Assembly: GCA_900469445.1 (NCBI GenBank)
Contig: UBXM01000031.1
Location: forward strand, 48,140 to 112,139
DNA: 64,000 nt
Origin: Hyphomicrobiales bacterium
GTDB lineage: Bacteria > Pseudomonadota > Alphaproteobacteria > Rhizobiales > Rhizobiaceae
Direction: 5' to 3'
Shown here: piece by piece, positions 8,009 to 16,523 of the stretch
How positions within the stretch are numbered: the stretch's first letter is position 1
Layout of the letters: each line of letters opens with the position of its first letter
Notes under the pieces: model-generated
The model's database searches: none
Seen by the model: only the letters and a program-made list of their open reading frames with translations
What the model was told of the DNA's origin: nothing
Position numbers and translations under genes: made by a program

Positions 8009-9985
8009 ATGACCCGACCGAAAATCAAAACAGCCCTAATAGGTGTCCTGCTAATATTGGGAGTGTCCTTCGCGATGTTTGCCGCATTCGCAATAGACCG
8101 ACTTGGCGCGATAAACGCGAATGTAAATCTGCTGGCGACTAACAGCCTTCCGACAGCAGTGAGCGTGAAAGATATGGAGGTTCAGCTCGGTGACATCAGG
8201 ACAGGCTACCGCAGCCATATTCTCCGTTCTGACGCCGATGGCAAAGCGGCCGCTTCTGCCACGATCGATAAAGCAGCGAGCAAGCTCAAATCAGATATCG
8301 AAGGTTTCAATAAACTCTCACCGTCAGATGAAGAACTGCGGCTTGTCGCAGAAATCGATCGATCAGCCGCAACTTACATCGAGACTGGACGAAAAGTTCT
8401 TTCGTTTTCCGCTGCTGGGAATGTTGAGCAAGCGAACAAAATACTGCGCGAAGACATGGTTCACGTAGCTGATCAAGCTAAACTGGCAGTTTCGCATCTT
8501 GTGGAGATCAGCAACGCCGATGCGCGTGATGCGTTTGCTCGAGCCAACTCTGCTTACACGACGACCCTGACAATCACGGTGATTTCAACTGGATTCATCG
8601 TGTTCATTATCTGCTTCGCCGTGTGGTTTGCAGTTTCGGGTATTGCGAAGCCTGTCCAAACGATAACAAGCGCAATGAATAGGCTAGCTGCCGGTGATAC
8701 CAACTCAGCCATACCTTATGCCGGTCGGACCGACGAAATCGGTGAAATGGCTTCGGCCGTCGCGATTTTCCGCAAGAACGCGTTGGAAAATCTACGGCTT
8801 GAAGAGGAGACTGCAAAGCAGCGCAACATGACTGAGGAACAGCGCCGCCAGACCGCCGAGGAACAGCGCATCCGCGCCGAAGCCATGGCCCAAGCGACCA
8901 ATGGCCTTGCCACCGGCCTCAAGCATCTGTCGTCGGGCGACCTGACCTTCCAGCTGGACCGTCCTTTCGCCGCCGATTTTGAAAGTCTGAGTGCCGACTT
9001 CAATGCCGCCGTTGAACAGCTGCGCGGCACGCTCGGCTCGGTTTCGCAGGCCACCAGCTCGATCGACAGCGGTTCGCGCGAAGTCAGCAACAGTGCCGAC
9101 GACCTGTCGAAGCGCACCGAACAGCAGGCCGCCTCCCTGGAAGAGACCGCCGCTGCCCTCGACCAGATCACGGTCAACGTCACCAATTCGTCGAAACGCG
9201 CCGAAGAGGCCCGCAACGTCGCCATCCAGGCCAATGAGAGCGCGCGGCAGTCCGGCGCCGTGGTTGCCAACGCCGTGCAGGCGATGGGCCGTATCGAGGA
9301 ATCGTCCGGTCAGATCTCCAACATCATCGGCGTGATCGACGACATTGCGTTCCAGACCAACCTCTTGGCCCTCAACGCCGGCGTTGAGGCGGCTCGTGCT
9401 GGTGAAGCAGGCAAGGGTTTTGCCGTTGTGGCCCAGGAAGTGCGCGAACTTGCCCAGCGTTCGGCCAAGGCTGCCAAGGAAATCAAGGACCTGATTGGCA
9501 AGTCCTCGATCGAGGTCGGCACCGGCGTCAAGCTCGTCAAGGATACCGGCGACGCACTGCGTACCATCGAAGCCCATATCGTTACCATCAACCAGCACAT
9601 GGACTCGATCGCCACATCGTCGCGTGAGCAGTCAGTGGGCCTGGCGGAAGTCAACACTGCTGTCAACCAGATGGACCAGGTGACGCAGCAGAACGCTGCA
9701 ATGGTGGAAGAGGCCAATGCCGCCGGCGCCACGCTTGCCACTGAAGCCGGCCGCCTGCGCGAACTGATCAGCCAGTTCCAGCTCGGCCAAGGTGGCCAGG
9801 GCTACACCGGCGCCAGCCAACAGAGGGCCGCGTTTCGCACGACGGCGTCGGTCATGGCAGCTTCGCCCCACTCGACCCCATCGGCCTCGCCAGCTCGCGG
9901 CATGGTCAGCAAGATCACCCAGGCTTTCGGTGGCCGCAGGAGCGTGGCAACGGTTGAGGCGCAGGACAACTGGGAAGAGTTCTGA
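8009..9985 (+). CDS. Methyl-accepting chemotaxis protein with C-terminal NWEEF pentapeptide
   Basis: 658 aa. Membrane helices at about 10-30 and 190-212 flank a four-helix-bundle ligand domain; then HAMP (about 213-265), a Gln/Arg-rich coil and the signalling domain with the conserved hairpin (IDDIAFQTNLLALNAGVEAARAGE, split here by its tip at E-A-A-R). The protein ends in NWEEF, matching the NWETF-type tether through which CheR and CheB bind high-abundance receptors. GGAGG lies 13 nt before the ATG. No che genes are nearby, so it must use a chemotaxis system encoded elsewhere. Ligand unknown. Confidence 0.93.
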   Translation: MTRPKIKTALIGVLLILGVSFAMFAAFAIDRLGAINANVNLLATNSLPTAVSVKDMEVQLGDIRTGYRSHILRSDADGKAAASATIDKAASKLKSDIEGFNKLSPSDEELRLVAEIDRSAATYIETGRKVLSFSAAGNVEQANKILREDMVHVADQAKLAVSHLVEISNADARDAFARANSAYTTTLTITVISTGFIVFIICFAVWFAVSGIAKPVQTITSAMNRLAAGDTNSAIPYAGRTDEIGEMASAVAIFRKNALENLRLEEETAKQRNMTEEQRRQTAEEQRIRAEAMAQATNGLATGLKHLSSGDLTFQLDRPFAADFESLSADFNAAVEQLRGTLGSVSQATSSIDSGSREVSNSADDLSKRTEQQAASLEETAAALDQITVNVTNSSKRAEEARNVAIQANESARQSGAVVANAVQAMGRIEESSGQISNIIGVIDDIAFQTNLLALNAGVEAARAGEAGKGFAVVAQEVRELAQRSAKAAKEIKDLIGKSSIEVGTGVKLVKDTGDALRTIEAHIVTINQHMDSIATSSREQSVGLAEVNTAVNQMDQVTQQNAAMVEEANAAGATLATEAGRLRELISQFQLGQGGQGYTGASQQRAAFRTTASVMAASPHSTPSASPARGMVSKITQAFGGRRSVATVEAQDNWEEF

Positions 9986-10008
9986 TCAGGATTAATCAGT
10001 TCCACACC

Positions 10009-10041
10009 GACGGTGGGAATTCTGGAAAGATTCCCGCCGTC
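10009..10041 (+). terminator. Strong hairpin after the chemoreceptor gene
   Basis: A 12-bp stem (GACGGTGGGAAT with ATTCCCGCCGTC, one G-U pair) begins 23 nt after the stop codon. There is no clear T-run, so it may act as an mRNA-stabilising end or a weak terminator. Confidence 0.55.
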
Positions 10042-10120
10042 CTCAATGCATTCATTACGAAGCCTCAATCCAAGCCGATCCGTTTGCTCTTGAGCGGGTT
10101 CGAACCGTCGACCCGACATT

Positions 10121-10318
10121 AATTCGGATGCGAGACGGCGAATAAATGCAGCAGATCAAGCATCGTCTATTTGCAATGACCGCTATGGGGCCGTTATCGG
10201 CCTGACCGGTATCTGCGGGGAATTCGAGAAAGCTGACATCCAACATCCGACGGGCACGCAGTCCGCGCGGTATTTCGCGCAGGTTCAAGCGAATACCGGG
10301 GTAGAAGTGCAAATCAGC
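10121..10318 (+). pseudogene. Possible decayed PilZ-domain gene
   Basis: In one plus-strand frame the sequence reads RRRINAADQASSICNDRYGAV, then I..L..I..E...ADIQHPTGTQ..RYFAQVQANTG. This resembles rhizobial PilZ proteins (RRR..., a NDRYG turn, a HP.G.P..F.L core), but the frame has no usable start and key positions are altered. It is reported as a fossil only; a profile search would decide. Confidence 0.3.
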
Positions 10319-10339
10319 GAGAGCCCTCTTTTATGTGCC

Positions 10340-10462
10340 TTATTTGGGCTTGCTAGGTTTGAGGGACGGTGTATTCCCTGGTGTGCCTTTGTTATCACGG
10401 CGGCGCTGATCTGGTTTCCCTGTGGATTTCGCTATCGGCTTTGGTCCTGGTTTAAGTGCCAT
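10340..10462 (-). CDS. Small basic Lys/Pro-rich protein, 40 aa
   Basis: An ATG-started frame of 41 codons rich in Lys, Pro, Arg and Gly (begins MALKPGPKPIAKS, ends SLKPSKPK), with AGAGAG close to the start. Its composition recalls the MAKGQ small proteins at 40692 and 46167, though it is not clearly homologous. Short and not detectable by size filters; function unknown. Confidence 0.4.
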   Translation of the reverse strand: MALKPGPKPIAKSTGKPDQRRRDNKGTPGNTPSLKPSKPK

Positions 10463-11079
10463 GAATGCTCTCTCTTTTTAATTTAAGAAAATAAACCTGC
10501 GCGTACCTTTTGATGGGGGCTTAGGACACAGCAATACTATGTAACAGTCCACATTAGTTTTGGCTGAAGTCAAGCCCCAATGTATATTCCTACAGTAGCA
10601 ACACCCCACGAAAATCGGCAGGCCAGGCCGGAGGCACTTTGCCTCAGTGTCCCTGTCAGCGGCGGTGAGGGCAATCGAGTTATTCCGTATGGACGAAGTT
10701 TCTGGGCGCCTGCGGTCGGCCAGGATTGGCGTCAGCCTCGGCCGGTCACGTTGATTGAGATGTTACCGTCTGTTTCAGGAGCAAAGCCTGTTCCCTGCGC
10801 TGTCCTTCACTATCAGGGCGGCACACGACCGGCAGCTCCCCGCCCTTCTTGTTCCTTCGCGTCGGCGCGTGCGAACGACGGCTTTCAGGACGGTTCGGGA
10901 ACCGCATGAACGACCGATTTGAGGGCGCATGGCTGCCATGAAGAATTGACCGCACCATATTGACCGAAATGTCGAAACCAAGATTTCAGGTCTGTAACAG
11001 ATCCATTAGGCGAGCCAAGCACTTGGCCGTGCTGGCATGACTGATTTGGGGTGGGAGCGGAATGTCAGCTAGCAGCTTA

Positions 11080-12419
11080 GGACACTTGCAACGATAACTG
11101 AATCGGATTGGCTGTCTTTGCCTGCGGTTGTGTGACTCAGGGAGTTGGGATTCCCGGCGGTGGGGCAGCGCGCTATCCTTGGCGCGATGATCGACAGGCA
11201 TGGGATTGAGCGGCGGTGGGCAGCGGATGGCTCGAAGCTGGACGAGCGGGGCCGCCGCGTGTTTGCTGCGAGCGAGGCGCGCGCAGCGGGCCGGGGTGGT
11301 CTGGCCGCCGTATCGGCGATCACTGGGCTCGCCCGCTCAACGATCGGGCGCGGTCTGAAAGATCTAGATGCACCGCCGCCGCCATACGGCCGGGTGCGCC
11401 GGGAAGGCGGCGGCCCGCAGCCATTGAGTGGGCGTGATCCGACATTGGTCGCCGATCTCGAGCGCCTCGTCGTGCCGGCGACACGGGGCGACCCGGAGCG
11501 TCCGCTGCTGTGGGTGTCGAAGAGTCTCGACAAGCTGGCGTCGGCGCTTGCCGACATGGGACATGCGATCAGTCCCAACAGCGTGCGCAAGCTGCTTATC
11601 GCGCTTGGCTTTTCGCGCCAATCCAACCGCAAGGCGGATGAAGGCACCAGGCATCCCGACCGCGACGCCCAGTTCGAGCACATCAACGCGCGTGTCGTTG
11701 CAGCGCAGGCCGCTGGCCAGCCCGTCATCTCCGTCGACACAAAAAAGAAAGAGCTCATCGGCAACTTCAAGAATGGTGGAACCGATTATCGTCCCAAGGG
11801 CGATCCGCAGCGTGTGAGAGTGCACGACTTCCAAGACAAGGCCCTCGGCAAGGTCGTCCCCTACGGTGTCTACGACGTGAGCGCCAACGCCGGCTTTGTC
11901 AGCGTCGGGATCACCAGCGACACAGCCGCGTTCGCGGTTCAGTCGATCCGCTTGTGGCTCAAGCGCATGGGACGACAGCGCTATCCGCATGCGCACCAGT
12001 TGACGATTACAGCCGACTGCGGCGGCTCCAACGGCGCCCGCGTGCGGCTGTGGAAGGTCGAGCTGCAAAAGCTCGCCGACCAGACCGGGCTTGTGATCTG
12101 CGTCCACCACTATCCGCCGGGGACCTCGAAGTGGAACAGGATAGAGCACCGCCTGTTCTGTCACATCACCCAGAACTGGCGCGGCCGGCCGCTCACCGAT
12201 CGTGTCGCCGTGGTCGAATTGATCGGCGGGACCACCACCAAGGCCGGATTGAAAGTCGAGTGCGCGCTCGACACGCAGACCTACGAAAAGGGCGTCAAGG
12301 TCAGCGATGCCGACATGGCCAGCCTCGCTATCACCGGCGACGCGTTCCACCCGGAATGGAACTACACGATCACACCACGGCAAGGACCAGAACCGTAGCA
12401 GTTATCGTTGCGGATGTCC
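11080..12419 (+). mobile_element. ISAzo13-family insertion sequence, complete, with 3-bp target duplication
   Basis: The ends are inverted repeats: GGACACTTGCAACGATAACTG on the left against GGACATCCGCAACGATAACTG read inward from the right (3 mismatches in 21). TTA occurs directly outside both ends (11077-11079 and 12420-12422) as a target-site duplication. One intact transposase gene fills the element. No second copy or partial copy is seen in the window. Intact ends and duplication point to a fairly recent insertion. Confidence 0.85.
11187..12398 (+). CDS. tnpA: ISAzo13-family DDE transposase
   Basis: 403 aa from ATG 11187; a longer frame begins at TTG 11145, but the family usually starts with MIDxxxIxxR as here. 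Visible are the N-terminal LDERGRRxFAASEARAAGxGG and helix-turn-helix ITGLARSTIGRGL, then the catalytic core with SVDTKKKE.IGNFKNGG (first Asp), TADCGGSNG (second Asp) and HHYPPGTSKWNRIEHR (Glu). The gene is intact and lies between inverted repeats, so transposition is likely possible. Confidence 0.9.
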   Translation: MIDRHGIERRWAADGSKLDERGRRVFAASEARAAGRGGLAAVSAITGLARSTIGRGLKDLDAPPPPYGRVRREGGGPQPLSGRDPTLVADLERLVVPATRGDPERPLLWVSKSLDKLASALADMGHAISPNSVRKLLIALGFSRQSNRKADEGTRHPDRDAQFEHINARVVAAQAAGQPVISVDTKKKELIGNFKNGGTDYRPKGDPQRVRVHDFQDKALGKVVPYGVYDVSANAGFVSVGITSDTAAFAVQSIRLWLKRMGRQRYPHAHQLTITADCGGSNGARVRLWKVELQKLADQTGLVICVHHYPPGTSKWNRIEHRLFCHITQNWRGRPLTDRVAVVELIGGTTTKAGLKVECALDTQTYEKGVKVSDADMASLAITGDAFHPEWNYTITPRQGPEP

Positions 12420-12502
12420 TTAACGCGGACATTCCGGGACTCGCCTCCGTCAAATGAAAGCCGTACGTCATAGCACCTGCAACTCTTTGAGCGGCGGCCG
12501 TA

Positions 12503-13222
12503 TTACGCGAAAGTCAGTGTCGCAACCGCGACCATGCCGAGACCGACGGTGATCTCCAGTCCACGTGACAGCCGGTCGAGCCTCTGCTGATTGCGGCTGA
12601 ACAGCCCGTCGAAGACTTTCCTGAAGGAAACAGCCAAGAGTGCGACGACAGACAGCGTCAGCGCAACGCCGCCCAGCATGAGGACAGCAAATAGCAGTCC
12701 TGCTGCGGGAACGCCGCGCGCAGTTGCGTAGGTCATGACAAACAGTGTCAGCGGACAGGGAATAAGACCCGCCACGAAGCCAAAGCCTGCACCCTCGCGC
12801 TGCGCATGGTTGTGGCTGCTGGCGCGCAAACCTCTCCAGAGCATCCAGAGACCGATCAGGCCGATGGCGCCGCGGCTCACATGCTCCAGAACTGGCGATG
12901 ATCCTGGCCCGGAACCGCCGAACATGTAATCGATCAGCGGCAGGGACAGAAGAACGATCACGACCGAGATGGTGATGTGCGTCGCCGCCAGAACGAGGGC
13001 GGTTAGCAGCGCGCTCCGCAGACCTCCCTTTGAGCCCACAACATAGGTCGCCATCAGCAACTTGCTGTGGCCCGGCATCAGCGCATGGACGGCACCCAGC
13101 AGGAGACCCATGGGCAGGAAGGCAAGGAAAGCGGCCGAACCGCCGCCGTTTGCGAAGGTGCTTATGTGCTCGCCGAATGCGAGATAGGTCTCTTTCTGAT
13201 AGTCCAAGAGCCAGCTCAGCAT
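12503..13222 (-). CDS. NicO/RcnA-like nickel-cobalt efflux membrane protein
   Basis: 239 aa with about six membrane helices. The signature HALMPGHSK in the second helix region matches the H-x4-GH of the NicO family (RcnA and relatives), which exports Ni and Co ions. A short loop with SSHNHAQRE gives additional His. It is the last gene of a minus-strand group (repressor, MFS pump, YqaA, NicO) with a 2-nt gap from the previous gene. Context supports a nickel/cobalt role; UreH-like or DsbD-like exporters are alternatives. Confidence 0.75.
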   Translation of the reverse strand: MLSWLLDYQKETYLAFGEHISTFANGGGSAAFLAFLPMGLLLGAVHALMPGHSKLLMATYVVGSKGGLRSALLTALVLAATHITISVVIVLLSLPLIDYMFGGSGPGSSPVLEHVSRGAIGLIGLWMLWRGLRASSHNHAQREGAGFGFVAGLIPCPLTLFVMTYATARGVPAAGLLFAVLMLGGVALTLSVVALLAVSFRKVFDGLFSRNQQRLDRLSRGLEITVGLGMVAVATLTFA

Positions 13223-13224
13223 GG

Positions 13225-13665
13225 TCAGGCTACCTCAAGCGTCACCCAGGCCAGCACCAGATAGCGGCCGACCTTGGCGATGGCAACAAGCGTGAGAAAT
13301 GCCAAAAACGGCACCCGCAAGACACCCGCGATGACCGCGATCGGATCGCCGATGATCGGTACCCAGCTTGCCAGAAGAGACCATTTTCCATAGCGGCGGT
13401 ACCAGCCTTCGGCCTTGTCGAGCTTTTCCGCGGAAACCGGAAACCACCGACGATCGCGATAGTGCTCAATCCCACGCCCGAGCACCCAGTTGACCACGGA
13501 GCCGAGCACATTGCCGAAGCTGGCAATACCAATCAGGGCGGCAAGCGGATATCGATCGGCGAGGATCATCATCGCAAGCACCGCTTCCGACTGCGCCGGC
13601 AGGATGGTCGCCGCCAGGAATGCAGCGCTGAACAGGCCGAAATAGGCTGCGAGGTCAGTGCTCAC
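13225..13665 (-). CDS. YqaA/DedA-like small membrane protein
   Basis: 146 aa, about four hydrophobic segments. The pattern FLAATILPAQSE.VL near the N-terminus, G..LG...NW.LGR, and GDPIAVIAGVLRV fit the YqaA branch of SNARE-associated/DedA proteins. The start overlaps the end of the upstream MFS gene by 11 nt, so translation is coupled. DedA-type proteins act in membrane homeostasis or lipid transport; here the operon suggests a link to metal tolerance, but the role is not known. Confidence 0.78.
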   Translation of the reverse strand: MSTDLAAYFGLFSAAFLAATILPAQSEAVLAMMILADRYPLAALIGIASFGNVLGSVVNWVLGRGIEHYRDRRWFPVSAEKLDKAEGWYRRYGKWSLLASWVPIIGDPIAVIAGVLRVPFLAFLTLVAIAKVGRYLVLAWVTLEVA

Positions 13666-14974
13666 GCGGCCATTCCGGATGTAGGCGATCGATCATGAAG
13701 GCGTGGCTGTGGCGATGGCCATGGCGATGGTGTCCCTCCATCAGATGAGGATCGTTCTCTGCCAGATCATCATGGCTGTGCTCGACCTCCACTTCGTCAG
13801 AGGCCCGCCAGAGCCAGACTGCACAGATAAGACCAAGGCCGGCGATGATGGCAAGAATGGTTGCCGTTAAAGGCAAGCCGATCGTCGCGCCGAGCCATCC
13901 GGCGAGCGGATAGGTCAGCAACCAGGCGGCATGCGACAAAGCGAAATGAGCGGCGAATAAGGCCGGACGATCCTCCGCATGGGCAGAGCGGCGCAACAAT
14001 CGGCCTGATGGCGTCTGCACGATCGAATAGCCCAACCCCATCACCAGCCAGATCGCCAGAAGCACGGTGTAGTTACTGACGAAGGCCGTAAGAACCAATC
14101 CGGCAATCAGGATCGCCCCTCCGGACAACATCACCGGCCTGTCGGTTATCCGATCCAGAAGCCTCGGCAATGAAAGGGCGGCGAGCATGGAGCCGCATCC
14201 GAAGGCAGCAAGCGCCAGGGCTGTTTCGGTCTGGGTGAGCCCCAGCTCCGCCTGGACGAAGACGACGGTGTTGACGATCACCATGGCGCCCGCAGCCGAA
14301 ACGGTGAGGCAAAGGGCGAGCAGGCCACGCAGTCGTGGTGTCGCGAGGTATAGCCGAAGGCCACGGGTCGTGCGCGCGTAGATGCTTCTGCGCTCCCTAG
14401 CTGGATGGTTTGGCAGCGCTACGGATACGACCAGTGCCGCAGAAACCAGGAAGCCCACAACGGTGCCGGCAAAAAGCGAGTGGAAGGAAATGACCGTCAG
14501 CAGGGCTGCCGCCAGCATTGGGCTGACAAGGCTCTCCAGATCATACGCGAGCCTCGAAAGGGACAGGGCGCGGGTATAATCCTTCTCATCCGGCAAAACG
14601 TCCGGGATGGTCGCCTGGAATGCCGGGGTGAAGGCGGCGGAGGCCGACTGGAGCACGAAGATCAGCACATAGACCTGCCAGATCTCGGTGACGAAGGGCA
14701 GACACAGCGCCACAGCCGCCCGCACCAGATCGAGGCTGACCAGCATGGCGCGGCGCGGCAGGACTTCTGCGAAAGCGCCTGCAATCGGCGCGACCGCAAC
14801 ATAGGCGATCATCTTGATGGCAAGTGCCGTACCTAGAACCGCGCCCGCCCGGTCTCCGGCCAGGTCATAGGCCAGCAATCCGAGCGCGACCGTCGCGAGC
14901 CCCGTTCCAACCAGCGCGATCACCTGCGCCAGGAACAGATGCCGATAGGTTCGGTTGGCTAGAACGTCCAGCAT
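13655..14974 (-). CDS. MFS metal efflux protein, NreB-like, with His-rich C-terminus
   Basis: 439 aa and twelve predicted membrane helices. The start ATG 14974 (MLDVLANRTYRHLF) is preferred over a frame extension to 15016 because MFS proteins of this group start with NR.YR.LF just before the first helix. After the last helix the tail holds HSHDD, HLMEGHHRHGHRHSH, a metal-binding type stretch as in NreB nickel exporters. It lies 10 nt after the repressor gene. Nickel or cobalt export is likely from tail and neighbours; the exact metal is not proven. Confidence 0.8.
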   Translation of the reverse strand: MLDVLANRTYRHLFLAQVIALVGTGLATVALGLLAYDLAGDRAGAVLGTALAIKMIAYVAVAPIAGAFAEVLPRRAMLVSLDLVRAAVALCLPFVTEIWQVYVLIFVLQSASAAFTPAFQATIPDVLPDEKDYTRALSLSRLAYDLESLVSPMLAAALLTVISFHSLFAGTVVGFLVSAALVVSVALPNHPARERRSIYARTTRGLRLYLATPRLRGLLALCLTVSAAGAMVIVNTVVFVQAELGLTQTETALALAAFGCGSMLAALSLPRLLDRITDRPVMLSGGAILIAGLVLTAFVSNYTVLLAIWLVMGLGYSIVQTPSGRLLRRSAHAEDRPALFAAHFALSHAAWLLTYPLAGWLGATIGLPLTATILAIIAGLGLICAVWLWRASDEVEVEHSHDDLAENDPHLMEGHHRHGHRHSHAFMIDRLHPEWPREH

Positions 14975-14984
14975 GGCGGCTCCC

Positions 14985-15260
14985 TCACAGATACTTGGTG
15001 ATCGCCTTGAACTCATCGATCGATTTGCGTTGCTGGAGATCCAGCGCGCCGACCGTCTCGTCGAGGCAGTGGTCGAGATGATCCTGGATCAGCGTCCGCT
15101 TCGCATTCTCGACCGCCTTTTCGACGGCATGAAGCTGTTGAGCGATATCGAGGCAGGGCTTGCCGACCTCGATCATGGCGATCACACTTTTTAGGTGGCC
15201 TTCGGCGCGCTTGAGGCGCTTGACGATGTCGGGATGGGAATCGTGTCGATGTTCAGTCAT
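14985..15260 (-). CDS. CsoR/RcnR-family metal-sensing repressor (DmeR-like)
   Basis: 91 aa, all helical. Family landmarks are RLKRAEGHL and the metal ligands C36 (GKPCLD), H61 and H64-C65 (QDHLDHC). C36-H61-C65 equals the Cu(I) triad of CsoR, but His at positions 4, 6 and 9 and the nearby Ni/Co pumps suggest an RcnR/DmeR-like Ni/Co sensor. It heads the minus-strand efflux genes and faces a second operon; a G/C-tract palindrome lies 11 nt upstream of its start. Rhizobial DmeR controls Ni/Co efflux. Confidence 0.85.
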   Translation of the reverse strand: MTEHRHDSHPDIVKRLKRAEGHLKSVIAMIEVGKPCLDIAQQLHAVEKAVENAKRTLIQDHLDHCLDETVGALDLQQRKSIDEFKAITKYL

Positions 15261-15270
15261 AATGCATTCC

Positions 15271-15289
15271 TATCCCCCTGGAGGGGATA
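15271..15289. promoter_or_regulatory. Operator candidate for the metal repressor
   Basis: Perfect inverted repeat TATCCCC-CTGGA-GGGGATA, between the repressor gene (start 15260) and the divergent His-rich gene (start about 15320). CsoR/RcnR-type repressors bind G/C tracts flanked by AT, so this fits a shared operator for both directions. Confidence 0.65.
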
Positions 15290-15319
15290 TTTCAACGCGA
15301 ATTCTTGTTTTCGTAATCA

Positions 15320-15724
15320 ATGGTGGTTATCTCCTTGAGCATGCTGCTTCGAAAAGGACGAAGATTCGGAACTGGGTTCACGGCCGTGCTGGCCTGCATC
15401 GCCATGCTCGTCTTTGCCTTCGTGCCAGCTGGAACCCACGCCCTCAGCCTGCATTCCCCGGCCTTTGCCGTCAATGATGACGGGCATTCCCACGATCACG
15501 GCGATCATTCGCATGATGACGCTCTGGAATTGGCTGTCGACAGTTCGGACGCGCCCGATCATCACCATGCCGACCATACCCATGAAAAAGCGGGATTGGT
15601 CACTGTCGCAGGTGAAGTTCTGCGCGACATCTTCCAGACGACCTATGCCCTCATCGAGGATAAGTTCGATGGCGGTCCCCCTTACGGCATAGACCGGCCT
15701 CCGCGTTCCGTGAACCACGTCTGA
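15320..15724 (+). CDS. Exported His-rich protein, probable metal-binding
   Basis: Up to 134 aa. The start may be ATG 15320 or ATG 15341; both leave a signal-like helix (AVLACIAMLVFAFVPAGTHAL). The mature part has two His clusters (HSHDHGDHSHDD and DHHHADHTHE), then an ordinary C-terminal part. It is first in an operon with a HupE-like protein and a membrane anchor, divergent from the metal repressor. A periplasmic Ni/Co buffer or delivery protein is a reasonable inference. Confidence 0.7.
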   Translation: MVVISLSMLLRKGRRFGTGFTAVLACIAMLVFAFVPAGTHALSLHSPAFAVNDDGHSHDHGDHSHDDALELAVDSSDAPDHHHADHTHEKAGLVTVAGEVLRDIFQTTYALIEDKFDGGPPYGIDRPPRSVNHV

Positions 15725-15772
15725 TCCACGCTGCATTCTGCGGCAGGCTGACCTCGTTTACGGATATCATTC

Positions 15773-16504
15773 ATGAATACACCTCTTCCCGGAGGCGTGT
15801 GGCACGGGCATTTCACCCGGCACATCGTCGCCATACTTGCGCTTGCCGCCCTGTCGCTGCTGTTGCTTGTCAGCACGGCCGCAGCCCATGCCGTCGCTGA
15901 AGGCGACAAAGGCTATATCCAGGAGATCACCGGGGTTCACCTGATCCCCTTCGTCTATCTGGGTGCCAAACACATGGTCACGGGGTACGACCATCTGCTG
16001 TTCCTGTTCGGCGTGATCTTCTTCCTCTACAGGCTGAAGCACATCGCCATCTATGTCAGCCTTTTTGCCATCGGCCATTCGACGACGATGCTGCTCGGTG
16101 TCTACTTTGGCTGGAATGTCAGCGCCTATCTGATCGATGCCATTATCGGGCTCTCGGTCGTCTACAAGGCGCTGGACAATCTCGGTGCCTTCCAGCGATG
16201 GCTGGGTTTTCAGCCGAACACCAAGATTGCCACGCTGATCTTCGGCTTCTTCCATGGTCTCGGTCTCGCGACCAAGATCCTGGAATACGAGATTGCCGCC
16301 GATGGCCTCATCCCCAACCTGCTCGCCTTCAATGTCGGCGTCGAGATCGGCCAGCTCATCGCGCTTGGCCTCATCCTGATTGCCATGAGCTACTGGCGCA
16401 AGACCTCCGGCTTCCTGCGCCATGCCTACACCGCCAATGTGCTGATGATGACCGCCGGCTGGCTGCTGTTTGGCATGCAGATGACCGGCTACTTCTTTTC
16501 CTGA
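15773..16504 (+). CDS. HupE/UreJ-family membrane protein
   Basis: 243 aa with a signal-like first helix and about six further helices. The family motif GYDHLLFLFGVIFFL (a HPxxGxDH-like segment here as TGYDHLLF) and FFHGLGLA with AFNVGVEIGQL are clear. HupE/UreJ proteins transport Ni (or Co) across the inner membrane. It lies 48 nt after the His-rich gene and 19 nt before the anchor gene. An uptake carrier in a resistance operon would be odd, so the direction of transport or metal needs a test. Confidence 0.8.
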   Translation: MNTPLPGGVWHGHFTRHIVAILALAALSLLLLVSTAAAHAVAEGDKGYIQEITGVHLIPFVYLGAKHMVTGYDHLLFLFGVIFFLYRLKHIAIYVSLFAIGHSTTMLLGVYFGWNVSAYLIDAIIGLSVVYKALDNLGAFQRWLGFQPNTKIATLIFGFFHGLGLATKILEYEIAADGLIPNLLAFNVGVEIGQLIALGLILIAMSYWRKTSGFLRHAYTANVLMMTAGWLLFGMQMTGYFFS

Positions 16505-16523
16505 CCCAACAAGGATAAATCAA

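Larger units (their letters stand above)
9986..11076. other. Gene-poor stretch between chemoreceptor and insertion sequence
   Basis: Apart from the hairpin, the PilZ-like fossil and the 40-codon gene listed separately, no convincing gene is visible in this 1.1-kb stretch. Frames around 10580-10960 on both strands have unusual composition and no ribosome site, and look like non-coding or decayed DNA. Confidence 0.5.

Noticed and set aside
8792..9598. Minus-strand open frame opposite the chemoreceptor
   Set aside because: Antisense to the conserved signalling domain; composition follows from it and no ribosome site is present.
10516..10524. TTAGGACAC, like the outer end of the ISAzo13 element
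   Set aside because: Similarity stops after nine bases and no matching second end exists, so it is probably chance.
11364..12383. Minus-strand open frame of 339 codons inside the insertion sequence
   Set aside because: Mirror of the transposase reading frame; no ribosome site or known family.
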